A stretch of 19,377 bases of DNA from Spirochaetia bacterium (GCA_900769325.1 CAAGGF010000080.1:1-19377), one strand, 5' to 3'. Shown: positions 7,816 through 16,491, counted from the stretch's first letter. The notes: a model not told the origin generated them from the letters alone. A program made the numbers and translations.

Positions 7816-7824
7816 ATTTACGAT

Positions 7825-9636
7825 TTATCCGTTTAAAGCGTTTAATTCGGCTTTTACGATTTGAGAAATTTTCTGAGACGCTTCTTCTTTTGAAACGAGT
7901 TCAGAATCTTTTTGTTTTCTGAGTTTTATTTCGACATTTGGAAGATTTTTTTCACCCACAACAACACGAACCGGAATTCCGATTAAATCCATATCTTTGA
8001 ATTTTACGCCCGGACGCTCATTTCTGTCATCAAGAAGAACATCGATTCCATTCTGAATTAATTCATCGTAGAGTTTATCTGCAACTTCTTTCATTTGACC
8101 GTCGTATTTTACAGGAACGATTACAACCTGAAATGGAGCAACTGTCATCGGCCAGATAATTCCGTCTTCGTCGTTGTTGCCTTCGATAATTGATGCCAAA
8201 GTTCTGTCAACACCGATTCCGTAGCAGCCCATAATCGGAGTTACAGGTTTTGCATTCTGGTCGAGATAAGTTACATTCATTGATTTTGTATATTTTTCAC
8301 CAAGTTTGAAAATATGACCTAATTCGTTTCCTTTTTTCATGTAAAAAGTTCCGCCGCAGTCAGGGCATTTGTCGCCAGGAACAACAGTCCGAACATCAAC
8401 AGTCATAAACGGTTTATAATCGCGTTCAGGTTCAACATGCTTAATGTGAAAACCTTCTTTTCCAGAACCGGCAACGCAATCGTGCATATTTACAGTAGAT
8501 TTATCTGCAATCACAGGAATTTTTATTCCGATTGGACCGACAAATCCGTGAGGAGCCCCGGAAAGACGAAGAACATCATCTGCTTCTGCAAGTTCCGCTC
8601 CGCTTGCTTTTAAAACTGAAGCGAGTTTTGTTTCGTTTACATCCAAATCGCCGCGAATTACAACACAGACAAACGATTCCGGGTAATAAGATTGATTTCC
8701 TTCTGTAATGCGTTCAAAATTTTCACAACCTGAAACTTCTGAAAAATCTAATGCACAGTTGTAAACTTTATAAATCAATGCCTTGAGGAATGTTCTTGCT
8801 TTTGCGTTGAAAAATTTTTCCATATCGGCAATCGATAAAACATTCGGTGTTGCAACCATTTCAACTGGAAGTTCAGTTTTTTGCTGAGGATTTTCGTCGT
8901 TTCCTAATGGACTTTCGTCTTTGCACGCCGCTTTTTCAACATTTGCCGCATAAGAACAATTCGGGCACAGAATTAAAGTATCGTCGCCGACTTCGCTTTC
9001 TACCATAAATTCTTCTGAACCGGAACCGCCCATTGCACCTGTGTCGGCTTTTACGCTAATCGTTTTTAATCCCATTCGCTTAAAAATCTTTCTGTATGCC
9101 TGGGCAACATTTTCGTAAGAAGAATCCAAATCTTCCTGATTTTTATCGAAAGAATACGCATCCATCATCGTGAATTCTCTTCCGCGCATAACACCGTATC
9201 TTGGTCTGATTTCATCGCGATATTTTGTATTAATCTGATAAACCGTAAACGGAAGCTGTTTATACGAAGAAAGCCCTTCCCGAATCAAAGCAGTAAACGC
9301 TTCTTCTGCCGTTGGAGAAACGACCATATCCTGACCCTGCCTGTTCTGGGCTTTAAGCATTTCTTCACCCATTTTGTCCCATCGGCCAGATTCTTTCCAT
9401 AAATCGCCAGGCTGAATTACAGTCGGTTTCATTTCAAGACAACCGGCTTTATCTAATTCTTCGCGGATAATATTCTGAACTTTCATATACGAACGATAAC
9501 CGAGCGGCATATACGCATACAGTCCGTTCCCGAGTTTTCTTGTCATTCCAGAGCGCATCATAAGTTTGTGGCTTGAAATTACAGCATCGTTCGGTGCTTC
9601 TCTTAAAGTTGAAATAATAAATTTTGACGCTTTCAT
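7825..9636 (-). CDS. proS: Prolyl-tRNA synthetase (bacterial type)
   Basis: This is a 603-residue class II aminoacyl-tRNA synthetase that attaches proline to tRNA-Pro in the cytoplasm. The N-terminal motif 1 region (MRSGMTRKLGNGLYAYMPLG, about 27-46) and motif 2 (YRDEIRPRYGVMRGREFTM, about 139-157) are clear. An inserted editing domain of about 180 residues follows, as in bacterial ProS. Motif 3 (CYGIGVDRTLAS) and an anticodon-binding domain close the protein. Two CxxC pairs (CPNC and CPDC) flank the editing domain. The length is normal. The AGAGGA ribosome-binding site lies 8-9 nt before the ATG. The gene is 16 bp behind the acyltransferase gene, an unusual operon partner. Confidence 0.97.
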   Translation of the reverse strand: MKASKFIISTLREAPNDAVISSHKLMMRSGMTRKLGNGLYAYMPLGYRSYMKVQNIIREELDKAGCLEMKPTVIQPGDLWKESGRWDKMGEEMLKAQNRQGQDMVVSPTAEEAFTALIREGLSSYKQLPFTVYQINTKYRDEIRPRYGVMRGREFTMMDAYSFDKNQEDLDSSYENVAQAYRKIFKRMGLKTISVKADTGAMGGSGSEEFMVESEVGDDTLILCPNCSYAANVEKAACKDESPLGNDENPQQKTELPVEMVATPNVLSIADMEKFFNAKARTFLKALIYKVYNCALDFSEVSGCENFERITEGNQSYYPESFVCVVIRGDLDVNETKLASVLKASGAELAEADDVLRLSGAPHGFVGPIGIKIPVIADKSTVNMHDCVAGSGKEGFHIKHVEPERDYKPFMTVDVRTVVPGDKCPDCGGTFYMKKGNELGHIFKLGEKYTKSMNVTYLDQNAKPVTPIMGCYGIGVDRTLASIIEGNNDEDGIIWPMTVAPFQVVIVPVKYDGQMKEVADKLYDELIQNGIDVLLDDRNERPGVKFKDMDLIGIPVRVVVGEKNLPNVEIKLRKQKDSELVSKEEASQKISQIVKAELNALNG

Positions 9637-9652
9637 ATATTTTTCCTCTTAG

Positions 9653-10528
9653 TTAGCAATTTTTATCACGATTTGTAACATAATTTTTGTCATTTTCATT
9701 TACAGCATCGTAAATTACTTCTTCCATTTTTTCTGTAAGGCGTTTTGCTGCGATTGTTTCTGTTAAATCTTTATATTCGTCGATTTTTATAACCGGAAGC
9801 ATTTTTAAATCGTAAATATATGTTTCCGTGTGATTATACGACCAGAAAGGATCGTGTTTTCCAAGTCCGAATTTATCGTTTCCGCCAACCAAAACAGGCT
9901 GAACATCGCATTTTGAATAATAAGCAATTCGTGCAGCACCTTTTTTATACGGATTTTTTCCATGACGAGGAGTTCGTGTTCCTTCCGGGAAAATAATTAC
10001 ATTGTTTCCTTCATCGATTGTCTGTTTACATAAGCGGCAAAGTTCGTCAAAATCCAAAGTATTTACTATATAACACTGACGAATTACACCAGCAAGAATT
10101 GTTTTTGCAAGACCTCCGCGTACAATACAGTTTGCATTCGGAACAAGCGACATTATAAAAACGAAATCAAGCATTGACGGATGATTTGCAATAATTACTT
10201 TTCCGTGGATATTCCTGAAATCATCTTTTGGAGGCACAGTTTTTAGTGCACCTGTACAACGCATCATATTTATGAAACCGCGGAATGACCACGACACAAA
10301 TTTTCTAGCCTGAACCTGAAATTTTTCTTTTGGATGAACAAAAATTCTTATCCACGGAAAAACGAGAACCGCAAGAATTACGCTGCCGATTCCGAAATAA
10401 ACATACGAAAAAAGTTTTATAAAACATCTATAACCGTAAACAAAATGATTTTTTACACGCGGAAGTTCACGGTGATTGTATTTTTTATCAAGCTCTAATT
10501 TTTCTTCTTGTGTTAATTTTTTACCCAT
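9653..10528 (-). CDS. PlsC-type 1-acylglycerol-3-phosphate acyltransferase family protein
   Basis: This is a 291-residue membrane-associated acyltransferase. A hydrophobic segment lies at about 40-63. The catalytic motif NHPSMLD (NHx4D, 115-121) and the substrate-binding motif PEGTRT (181-186) are intact. Members move acyl chains to lysophosphatidate or other acceptors, and divergent ones occur in aryl-polyene clusters. The start at 10528 is chosen because ATGGAG lies 6 nt upstream of it; the frame opens 6 codons earlier with no ribosome-binding site. It is 58 bp behind the ketoacyl-synthase-like gene and 16 bp ahead of proS. The context (methyltransferase and KS-like protein upstream) suggests attachment of a specialised acyl chain rather than bulk phospholipid synthesis, but a normal PlsC role is not excluded. 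Confidence 0.88.
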   Translation of the reverse strand: MGKKLTQEEKLELDKKYNHRELPRVKNHFVYGYRCFIKLFSYVYFGIGSVILAVLVFPWIRIFVHPKEKFQVQARKFVSWSFRGFINMMRCTGALKTVPPKDDFRNIHGKVIIANHPSMLDFVFIMSLVPNANCIVRGGLAKTILAGVIRQCYIVNTLDFDELCRLCKQTIDEGNNVIIFPEGTRTPRHGKNPYKKGAARIAYYSKCDVQPVLVGGNDKFGLGKHDPFWSYNHTETYIYDLKMLPVIKIDEYKDLTETIAAKRLTEKMEEVIYDAVNENDKNYVTNRDKNC

Positions 10529-10586
10529 AAAAAACTCCATTAACAAGCGTAAATTACGACTTTTAAACTATTTTAATTTAAAATTT

Positions 10587-11204
10587 TCAAGTTTCCGGAT
10601 TTAAATTATTTATAAATTCTTCCGGGGAAGAAAATTTTTCAAAATCAACCAAAACCGAATTTTGAGATTTATTCTGTTCGCTTTCCAAAAGACAGGCAAA
10701 TGCAAAAGGATTCTGAGCGTTACCTGCAAGAGTTTCGTATTCTTTTGGAATAAATTCATCTGCGTAAACAAGAATTATTTTTTGTTCCGCCCCGGAAAGA
10801 ACTGCTGAAGATGCTGCAAGAACGGCCGAACGAAAATCCTGTTTTGACGGATAAATCACGGAATAACCGCTTTTGAGTTTTAACGCAAGAGTTGCTGAAG
10901 CGATTGGCGTATTAAAAACCGAAAGGCTGAACGCAGCCGGAAGAATTTCTGAATCCTGAAGAATGCTTTTATTTATGGAAAATTCGCGCGATAATTCGCC
11001 TCTAAACGAAATAAAAATCTGCTTGTAATCTTTTGCTTCTGGAACTTCTTCGAGCAAATCGTGTATTACTTGAACCGTCATCCGGGAAATCTGACTCAGC
11101 CGCCTTTTAAAAAGAGAATCGGCAAACGGAAGATTTGGTTTTTCCGCAAGATTTTCCGAGGAAGGTTTCCATATTTTTATGTGCGAAACGAAAACTTTTT
11201 TCAT
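10587..11204 (-). CDS. Beta-ketoacyl synthase N-terminal-like protein (aryl-polyene cluster type)
   Basis: This is a 205-residue protein. The pattern matches the short ketoacyl-synthase N-terminal proteins found in aryl-polyene and related clusters (Pfam family Ketoacyl-synt_2): an early I-x-x-W, then RRLSQISRM (34-42), IFISFRGE (63-70), FSLSVFN (92-98), a VLAASSAVLSGA helix and LVYADEFIP. These proteins lack the Cys of true condensing enzymes and are thought to be partners or chain-length factors. Relatives usually have SVHN where this one has SVFN, so even that histidine is gone. The start at 11204 is preferred to the upstream ATG because the latter overlaps the end of the methyltransferase gene; the chosen ATG begins 1 nt after that stop, indicating translational coupling. 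Confidence 0.72.
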   Translation of the reverse strand: MKKVFVSHIKIWKPSSENLAEKPNLPFADSLFKRRLSQISRMTVQVIHDLLEEVPEAKDYKQIFISFRGELSREFSINKSILQDSEILPAAFSLSVFNTPIASATLALKLKSGYSVIYPSKQDFRSAVLAASSAVLSGAEQKIILVYADEFIPKEYETLAGNAQNPFAFACLLESEQNKSQNSVLVDFEKFSSPEEFINNLNPET

Positions 11205-11205
11205 T

Positions 11206-12327
11206 TTAAATTTTCTTGAACACCAGAAGAGAATATGCGTTAGAACCAAGATTGTGATGGGCAGTTTTTAATTCAAATCCGGCTTTGCAAATGGCATCTT
11301 TTAATTCTTCAAAACGGTACATTTTGCTGTTTCCGTTTGCAATACAAGTAAAATAAAGGGAAGTTGCCATCAACGAATAAGAACTTGCTTCAAAATGCTG
11401 TTTATCCCAAAGCGGTTCTAAAACATAAACATTTGTATCTGGCATTGCACAGTTGTAAACTTTTTTTAAGATTTTTGTAATCTGCTTTAAACTGAAACAA
11501 TCTAAAAACTGGCTCATCCAAACTGCATCTGGAGAAGAAGGCAAAACAGTTGTATCATCGAGAACATTTCCCGTTGAAAAACCGATTCTGTCTGAAAAAC
11601 CGGCTTTTTTTGCATTTTCTTCGGCAACTTTAGTTTGACCCGGTAAATCGACAATCGTCATTTTTACATCTGAATTGTATTTGCAGCAGGAAATTGACCA
11701 TTTTGCAGTATTTCCGCCGATATCAACGATTGTTTTAGGCTTTTCTGCAAAAACGATTGGAAGAGCTTCCGGGAATGCAATATCGCTGTAGAAATGGTCA
11801 AATTCGAACCAAGATTTTTTTGCTTTTTCTGGAAGAGTTGAAAGTGCCTCGTAAACGGTTGTCCATTTGTCTCCAAAAACTTTAAGACCTTCAGGCTTTC
11901 CGTTTAAAATTGATTCTTTTAAATTCCATGCACCTTCGTAACAGATGTCGTTTGTAAACCAGAAATTGACTTTTGTTAAATCATCTTCCAAAAGCATCCA
12001 GCCGATTTTTCCGATTATGAATTTTTCTGATTGGGAAGAACCGGGAACTGAATCTTTTGTAAGTTTAATGACATTCATTCCGAGTGCCATTTCACATAGA
12101 ACACCGATTCCGTATTCTGAAATTTGTAATTTTTCTGATAGTTCACCGCGCGTAATTCCGCTTTCACCAGAATCATTTATTGCCTGTAAAATTCCTGTTT
12201 CAATCATTGTTCTGATTGCTTGATAACATAACGGTGCAAATGCAATTTTTTGAGCCTCAAACTTTGCGTCAACAGCCCTAATTTTATCTTGTTTGTAATT
12301 GTCGTAATTAAAAAATGATTTATCCAT
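11206..12327 (-). CDS. SAM-dependent O-methyltransferase-like protein with N-terminal winged-helix domain
   Basis: This is a 373-residue protein. An N-terminal winged-helix/dimerisation region spans about 30-110. The Rossmann methyltransferase core has SAM-binding motif I VDIGGNTAKW (201-210), motif II TIVDLPG and the downstream SQFLDCFS helix. The architecture matches the caffeate-type O-methyltransferases, which act on hydroxylated aromatic rings; such enzymes occur in aryl-polyene and flexirubin loci. Position 206 is Asn where many have Gly. It is the first gene of a six-gene operon. Its own promoter lies at 12345-12373. No Shine-Dalgarno is visible before the ATG, and the predicted leader is only about 10 nt. 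Confidence 0.78.
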   Translation of the reverse strand: MDKSFFNYDNYKQDKIRAVDAKFEAQKIAFAPLCYQAIRTMIETGILQAINDSGESGITRGELSEKLQISEYGIGVLCEMALGMNVIKLTKDSVPGSSQSEKFIIGKIGWMLLEDDLTKVNFWFTNDICYEGAWNLKESILNGKPEGLKVFGDKWTTVYEALSTLPEKAKKSWFEFDHFYSDIAFPEALPIVFAEKPKTIVDIGGNTAKWSISCCKYNSDVKMTIVDLPGQTKVAEENAKKAGFSDRIGFSTGNVLDDTTVLPSSPDAVWMSQFLDCFSLKQITKILKKVYNCAMPDTNVYVLEPLWDKQHFEASSYSLMATSLYFTCIANGNSKMYRFEELKDAICKAGFELKTAHHNLGSNAYSLLVFKKI

Positions 12328-12344
12328 AAAAAAACCGTTTTTTC

Positions 12345-12373
12345 AGTATAATAGATATAAAACATCTTTTCAA
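12345..12373 (-). promoter_or_regulatory. Predicted sigma-70-type promoter of the methyltransferase-KS-plsC-proS operon
   Basis: TTGAAA (12373-12368) and TATACT (12350-12345) are separated by exactly 17 bp, the best -35/-10 pair in the window. The -10 ends 17 nt before the ATG at 12327, giving a leader of about 10 nt with no ribosome-binding site. Confidence 0.65.
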
Positions 12374-12469
12374 TGGAGAAAAATAAAGACAAAATATTTG
12401 AAAATTCCGTGTGAATAACGCTGTTTATGTAGATAAAACTTCATTTGCAGATATTTTTGTGCGTAGATT

Positions 12470-13750
12470 TTATACATCAACAGTTTCTATGTGAGCACCC
12501 AATTCTTTCAATCGTTCTACAAGATGTTCATAACCGCGTTCAATTTGATAAACATTACTGATTCGGCTTTTTCCGCGTGCTGCCATTGCTGCGATTACCA
12601 TTGCCATTCCAGCACGAACATCCGGCGAAACTAAATGTTCCCCGTGAAGTGTCGTCGGACCAACAACAACCGCTCTGTGAGGGTCGCATAAAGTAATCTG
12701 AGCTCCCATCGTCATCAGTTTGTCGACGAAAAACATTCGGCTTTCAAACATTTTTTCAAAAATTAAAACCGTGCCTTCTACCTGCGTTGCAACAACCGTC
12801 ATGATACTCGTTAAATCCGGCGGAAAACCTGGCCACGGAGAATCATCGATTTTTGGAATTCTTGAACCGATATCAGCATTTGTTTTCATTTCTTGAACTT
12901 GCGAAACTTTTAATGAATCGCCGTCACGCTGCCAGGTAATTCCAAGTTTCGCAAAACCGATTTTTAAAGGCCGAAGATCAAGATTTCTAATTCCGTTTAT
13001 TGTAATTGAACCTTTTGTTGCCGCCGCAAGCCCGATGAAAGAACCGATTTCCATATAATCCGGGCCGATTGTAAATTCTGTTCCGTGAAGTTCTTTAACG
13101 CCGTCGATGTAAAGAATATTTGAACCGATTCCTGTAATTTTTGCACCCATTGAATTCAGCATATCGCACAAATCCTGAATATGAGGTTCACAGGCTGCAT
13201 TTGTAATTTTTGTCTGACCTTCCGCTAAAACCGAAGCCATTATCGCATTTTCGGTTGCCGTTACGCTTGTTTCATCGAGAAAAATATCTGTTCCTACAAG
13301 TTTATTTGCCGTAAAATTAAAAGAACCGTTTACTTCGATTCTGGCTCCAAGCTGTTCAAGTGCAAGAAAATGAGTATCAACCCGCCTTCTTCCGATTACA
13401 TCACCGCCAGGAGGAAGCATTTGTGCTTTTCCACAGCGAGCAAGAAGAGGACCTGCAAACAGAATTGATGCCCTGATTTTTTTTGAAAGTTCTTTTGGAA
13501 TACACTCAGGATTTACTGTTTTTGCTTCGATTTTCCAGCTGTGTTTTTTTATGTTCGTGATTTTTACCCCGAAAGACTGAAGAATATTCAGCATCACAGA
13601 AGTATCTTCGATTTCTGGAATATTGTGGAGAATTACTGGTTCGGCTGAAAGCAAAGTTGCCGCAATGCATGGAAGTGCCGCATTTTTATTTCCGCTTGCC
13701 GTTATTGTTCCGTGAATCGGGAAACCGCCTTCGATAATGTATTCGTGCAT
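12470..13750 (-). CDS. murA: UDP-N-acetylglucosamine 1-carboxyvinyltransferase with Asp in place of active-site Cys
   Basis: This 426-residue enzyme would transfer enolpyruvate from phosphoenolpyruvate to UDP-GlcNAc, the first committed step of peptidoglycan synthesis in the cytoplasm. Lys22-Asn23 (SGNKNAALP), the RAS-ILFAGPLLAR segment and the C-terminal DVRAGMAMVIAAM are all present, and the length is standard. The catalytic loop reads PPGGDVIGRRRVDTH, with Asp at residue 117 where most bacteria have Cys. The same change is known in mycobacteria, chlamydiae and Borrelia and gives intrinsic fosfomycin resistance while keeping activity. An AAGGA ribosome-binding site, overlapping the pepT stop, lies 6 nt before the ATG, so murA follows pepT in a two-gene operon (9-bp gap). 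Confidence 0.97.
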   Translation of the reverse strand: MHEYIIEGGFPIHGTITASGNKNAALPCIAATLLSAEPVILHNIPEIEDTSVMLNILQSFGVKITNIKKHSWKIEAKTVNPECIPKELSKKIRASILFAGPLLARCGKAQMLPPGGDVIGRRRVDTHFLALEQLGARIEVNGSFNFTANKLVGTDIFLDETSVTATENAIMASVLAEGQTKITNAACEPHIQDLCDMLNSMGAKITGIGSNILYIDGVKELHGTEFTIGPDYMEIGSFIGLAAATKGSITINGIRNLDLRPLKIGFAKLGITWQRDGDSLKVSQVQEMKTNADIGSRIPKIDDSPWPGFPPDLTSIMTVVATQVEGTVLIFEKMFESRMFFVDKLMTMGAQITLCDPHRAVVVGPTTLHGEHLVSPDVRAGMAMVIAAMAARGKSRISNVYQIERGYEHLVERLKELGAHIETVDV

Positions 13751-13759
13751 AAAAATTCC

Positions 13760-15022
13760 TTATATTTTTTGATGTAAAATTGCTAAATTTATTAAAACAT
13801 TCGCCGCCTGAGTCATCTGATTTAACGATGCCCATTCAAAACGTGAATGAAAATTGTGTCCGCCCGTAAAAATGTTTGGAGTGGGAATTCCCATTTCTGA
13901 AAGCCTTGAACCGTCCGTTCCGCCCCGAATCGGAATAAAATTCGGTGTGATTCCAGAATTTTCATACGCTTTTTTGAGAAGTTCAACTGTTTGAGGAGAT
14001 TTTTCAAGGGCATTTTTCATATTTTTGTACTGTTCTTTTATTTGAACTGAAACTTTTCCGCCCGTCGCAAATTCAACTGATTCAGCAATTTTTTTAATCT
14101 GGAAAATGCGTTTTTCGATTCCGCCTTCTTCAAAATCCCTGAGAAGAATGTAAACCTGAGCTTTTTCAACTGAACCGGAAATTTCTATTGGTGCAAAAAA
14201 TCCTTCGTAACCGTCAGTCGTTTCCGGGAATTCGGTGTGCGGAAGATTTTCTAGGAATTTTGAAGCCATCATCACCGCGTTAATCATTTTTTGCTTTCGG
14301 GCCGTTCCAGTGTGAGTTGATTTCCCGAAAAAAGTTACAGTCGCACTGGAAGCGTTAAAACATTCGGTTTCAAGTTCACCCAGAGAACCGCCGTCTACCG
14401 TGTATGCGTGTTTTGATTTTAAAAGATTAAGCGGAACAAAATCCATTCCATGACCAGTTTCTTCATCCGGAGAAAAAAGAATTTCGATATCGCCGTGCGG
14501 AATTTTATTCTGAATCAAAAATTCAACTGCAGTAATTATTTCTGCGATTCCGGCTTTATCGTCCGCACCAAGAAGCGTTGTTCCGTCCGTCGTAATCAGC
14601 GTATCGTCCGTATTTGCAATTTTTAAAAGTTCTTCATCGCAAGAAGAATCGATTGAAATATTTTCCAAAGAAATAAGGCTTCCGTCGTAATTTTCAAAAA
14701 CCTGAGGATTTACATTTTTTCCAGAAACTTCTTCGCTCGTATCTAAATGAGAAAGCAGGCAAAACGAAGAAGAATTTTCAAAACCTCTAGTCGCCTTTAA
14801 AACTGCATAAACATAAGATTTTTCCGTAACCTGAACATTTTCAAGTCCAAGAGATGAAAGTTCTTCTTTTAAATTTTGTGCAAAGATTTGCTGATTTTCT
14901 GTAGATGGAAAAATTTGTGCATCTGCATTTGCAGAATCACTCGTCGTCCAAATTTTTGTATATTTTAAAAATCTGTTAAGAAGTTTTTTTTGAAAATCAG
15001 ATTTTTTTTCAATGCCAGCCAT
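13760..15022 (-). CDS. pepT: Peptidase T (M20 family tripeptidase)
   Basis: This is a 420-residue cytosolic metallopeptidase that removes the N-terminal residue of tripeptides. The di-zinc ligands and general base are recognisable in order: SHLDTS (His92, Asp94), LGADDKAG (Asp154), SPDEETG (Glu187-Glu188), YTVDGG and the C-terminal GGHNFHS (389-392). The length fits PepT. A small lid domain lies between about 215 and 330. The start is set by a TATAAT box 6 nt upstream and agrees with family length. It is the first gene of the pepT-murA unit and diverges from the threonine-synthase-like gene (106 bp between starts). Confidence 0.93.
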   Translation of the reverse strand: MAGIEKKSDFQKKLLNRFLKYTKIWTTSDSANADAQIFPSTENQQIFAQNLKEELSSLGLENVQVTEKSYVYAVLKATRGFENSSSFCLLSHLDTSEEVSGKNVNPQVFENYDGSLISLENISIDSSCDEELLKIANTDDTLITTDGTTLLGADDKAGIAEIITAVEFLIQNKIPHGDIEILFSPDEETGHGMDFVPLNLLKSKHAYTVDGGSLGELETECFNASSATVTFFGKSTHTGTARKQKMINAVMMASKFLENLPHTEFPETTDGYEGFFAPIEISGSVEKAQVYILLRDFEEGGIEKRIFQIKKIAESVEFATGGKVSVQIKEQYKNMKNALEKSPQTVELLKKAYENSGITPNFIPIRGGTDGSRLSEMGIPTPNIFTGGHNFHSRFEWASLNQMTQAANVLINLAILHQKI

Positions 15023-15028
15023 TTTTTC

Positions 15029-15057
15029 ATTATATAATATATTTTCATAATTGGGAA
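15029..15057 (-). promoter_or_regulatory. Predicted promoter of pepT-murA, leaderless geometry
   Basis: TATAAT (15034-15029) ends 6 nt before the pepT ATG. TTCCCA (15057-15052, 4 of 6 consensus bases) lies 17 bp upstream. No Shine-Dalgarno is present. Confidence 0.55.
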
Positions 15058-15116
15058 TATTGTCATTCCAAACTTCCCATCACTTTTGACCTATTAAATT
15101 TTTTTTACAGTTATGA

Positions 15117-15122
15117 TATATT
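15117..15122 (+). promoter_or_regulatory. Predicted -10 box of the threonine-synthase-like gene, leaderless geometry
   Basis: TATATT ends 6 nt before the ATG at 15129 with no Shine-Dalgarno sequence between. The hexamer 17 bp upstream (TTAAAT) is a weak -35. An alternative, TATGAT at 15112-15117 with TTGACC at 15086-15091, has a 20-bp spacer, which is long. Confidence 0.4.
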
Positions 15123-15128
15123 GTCATT

Positions 15129-16436
15129 ATGAGATTTACTAGTACAAGAAACAAAACTTTAAATACAAGCTTTATCGATGCAATCTGTAACTGTATGCCA
15201 ACCGATGGCGGACTTTATGTACCATGCGAAACTGAAGATTTACGAAAATGGATTTCCTATATCGACGAAAATACAACTTTTACTTCTATCGCCGGAACGC
15301 TGACTTCCGCTTTTCTTCACGAAGAATTAAGCCCTGTAATCTGTGAAACAATTGCCTCACGAGCGTTTCAATTCTCCCCGGAAATCAAACAGATTGATGA
15401 AAAACTTTTTCTCCTTGAACTAAACAAAGGCCCTACAGGTTCTCAAAAAGATTTCGGTGTTTCGTTTTTAATAAATACTCTTGAAACTTATTTTCAATGG
15501 AAAGGCGGGAATGCCGTTTTCTGCGATGTTACAACCGGTCATCTTGGTGCAATGATTTCACGGCTTTTAAAAGGCAAAAAATATTTGAAAGCAGTTTTAA
15601 TCTATCCAAAAGGAACTGTAAAATCGCTTTCAGAAGAAGATTTTATCTGGAATGGCGGAAACATTCTTCCAATAGAATTCGACGGAACAGAAGACGACTG
15701 CCATAAAATCGTCCGGGAAATTTTTTCAAACAAAGAATTCGTAAATCAGAACAGACTGACTGTCGCAAACACAGCAAATATCGGGCGGCTTTTACCTCAG
15801 GCTTATTTTTACCCTTACGCATTTTCACGGATTAAAAATAAAATCACAAGCGATATTTTTTATGCCCTCGATGCCGGAAACTACAGTAATGTTGTAGCAG
15901 GTCTTTACAGCTGGAGTTTTGCACTTCCTGTAAACGGCTTTATAATTCCGTCAACAGATTCTTTAACAGTTGATGCACAAGGAAATCCGATTTTTCTTGA
16001 TTCCCTTATTTCTCCCGAAAAAAGACTTCCTTCAGACCCGGCAGAACCTTCAAATCTTGAACGGCTGGAAGAAGTTTTCAACGCAAAAAAATCACTCATG
16101 AAATATTTTCTGTTTTTGCAATCGATTTCCCCGGAAGAAATTACAAAAGCGTGCCAGGATTTTTTCATGAAGTACAAAATTCTTTTAGACAAAGACACGA
16201 GCCGAGCCTACGCATCTTATACGCATTTTCTTGAAAATTCTGAAAACCCTGAAAGTGCCGTAGTTCTTGTTGCACGCGACCACAATTTTTATTCGAAAGA
16301 TTTCATACAGCACGCAACTGGAGAATCAGTTTCTGCCCCGGAATCAATTCAAAAAATTTCAGGCAAAACAGAACTTTCGCGTCCGTCAGTTTCTTCTGCA
16401 AAACAAATCATGGATTTAATTCAAAACCTTCGCTAA
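15129..16436 (+). CDS. Threonine synthase family protein, divergent
   Basis: This is a 435-residue PLP-dependent protein, collinear with E. coli ThrC (428 residues), which converts O-phosphohomoserine to threonine. The N-terminal DGGLYVP, the PLP lysine in GPTGSQKDFG (Lys107), the NTANIGRLLPQ segment and the RVEELF-like region are retained. Two phosphate-handling loops are altered: the usual TSGDTG reads TTGHLG (135-140), and the usual SGNFGD reads AGNYSN (249-254). It is therefore either a divergent threonine synthase or a homologue with changed or lost activity; I do not assign thrC with confidence. No other threonine-pathway gene is nearby. It converges on ettA with a 55-bp gap and no clear terminator. 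Confidence 0.8.
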   Translation: MRFTSTRNKTLNTSFIDAICNCMPTDGGLYVPCETEDLRKWISYIDENTTFTSIAGTLTSAFLHEELSPVICETIASRAFQFSPEIKQIDEKLFLLELNKGPTGSQKDFGVSFLINTLETYFQWKGGNAVFCDVTTGHLGAMISRLLKGKKYLKAVLIYPKGTVKSLSEEDFIWNGGNILPIEFDGTEDDCHKIVREIFSNKEFVNQNRLTVANTANIGRLLPQAYFYPYAFSRIKNKITSDIFYALDAGNYSNVVAGLYSWSFALPVNGFIIPSTDSLTVDAQGNPIFLDSLISPEKRLPSDPAEPSNLERLEEVFNAKKSLMKYFLFLQSISPEEITKACQDFFMKYKILLDKDTSRAYASYTHFLENSENPESAVVLVARDHNFYSKDFIQHATGESVSAPESIQKISGKTELSRPSVSSAKQIMDLIQNLR

Positions 16437-16441
16437 CCTGT

Positions 16442-16452
16442 GTCATGCTGAA
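16442..16452 (+). repeat. Short dispersed motif GTCATGCTGAA, copy 1
   Basis: This is one of three GTCATNNTGAA elements around the ettA gene; the others are at 18299-18309 (GTCATACTGAA) and 18321-18331 (GTCATGGTGAA). All lie in non-coding DNA. The function is unknown. Confidence 0.4.
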
Positions 16453-16491
16453 TTTTTATAAATCTCACTGAAGGTTAACGAAGATGAATTT

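Noticed and set aside
11205..11249. Longer start for the KS-like protein
   Set aside because: It would overlap the end of the methyltransferase gene by over 40 bp. The ATG 1 nt after that stop fits both coupling and the family's N-terminus.
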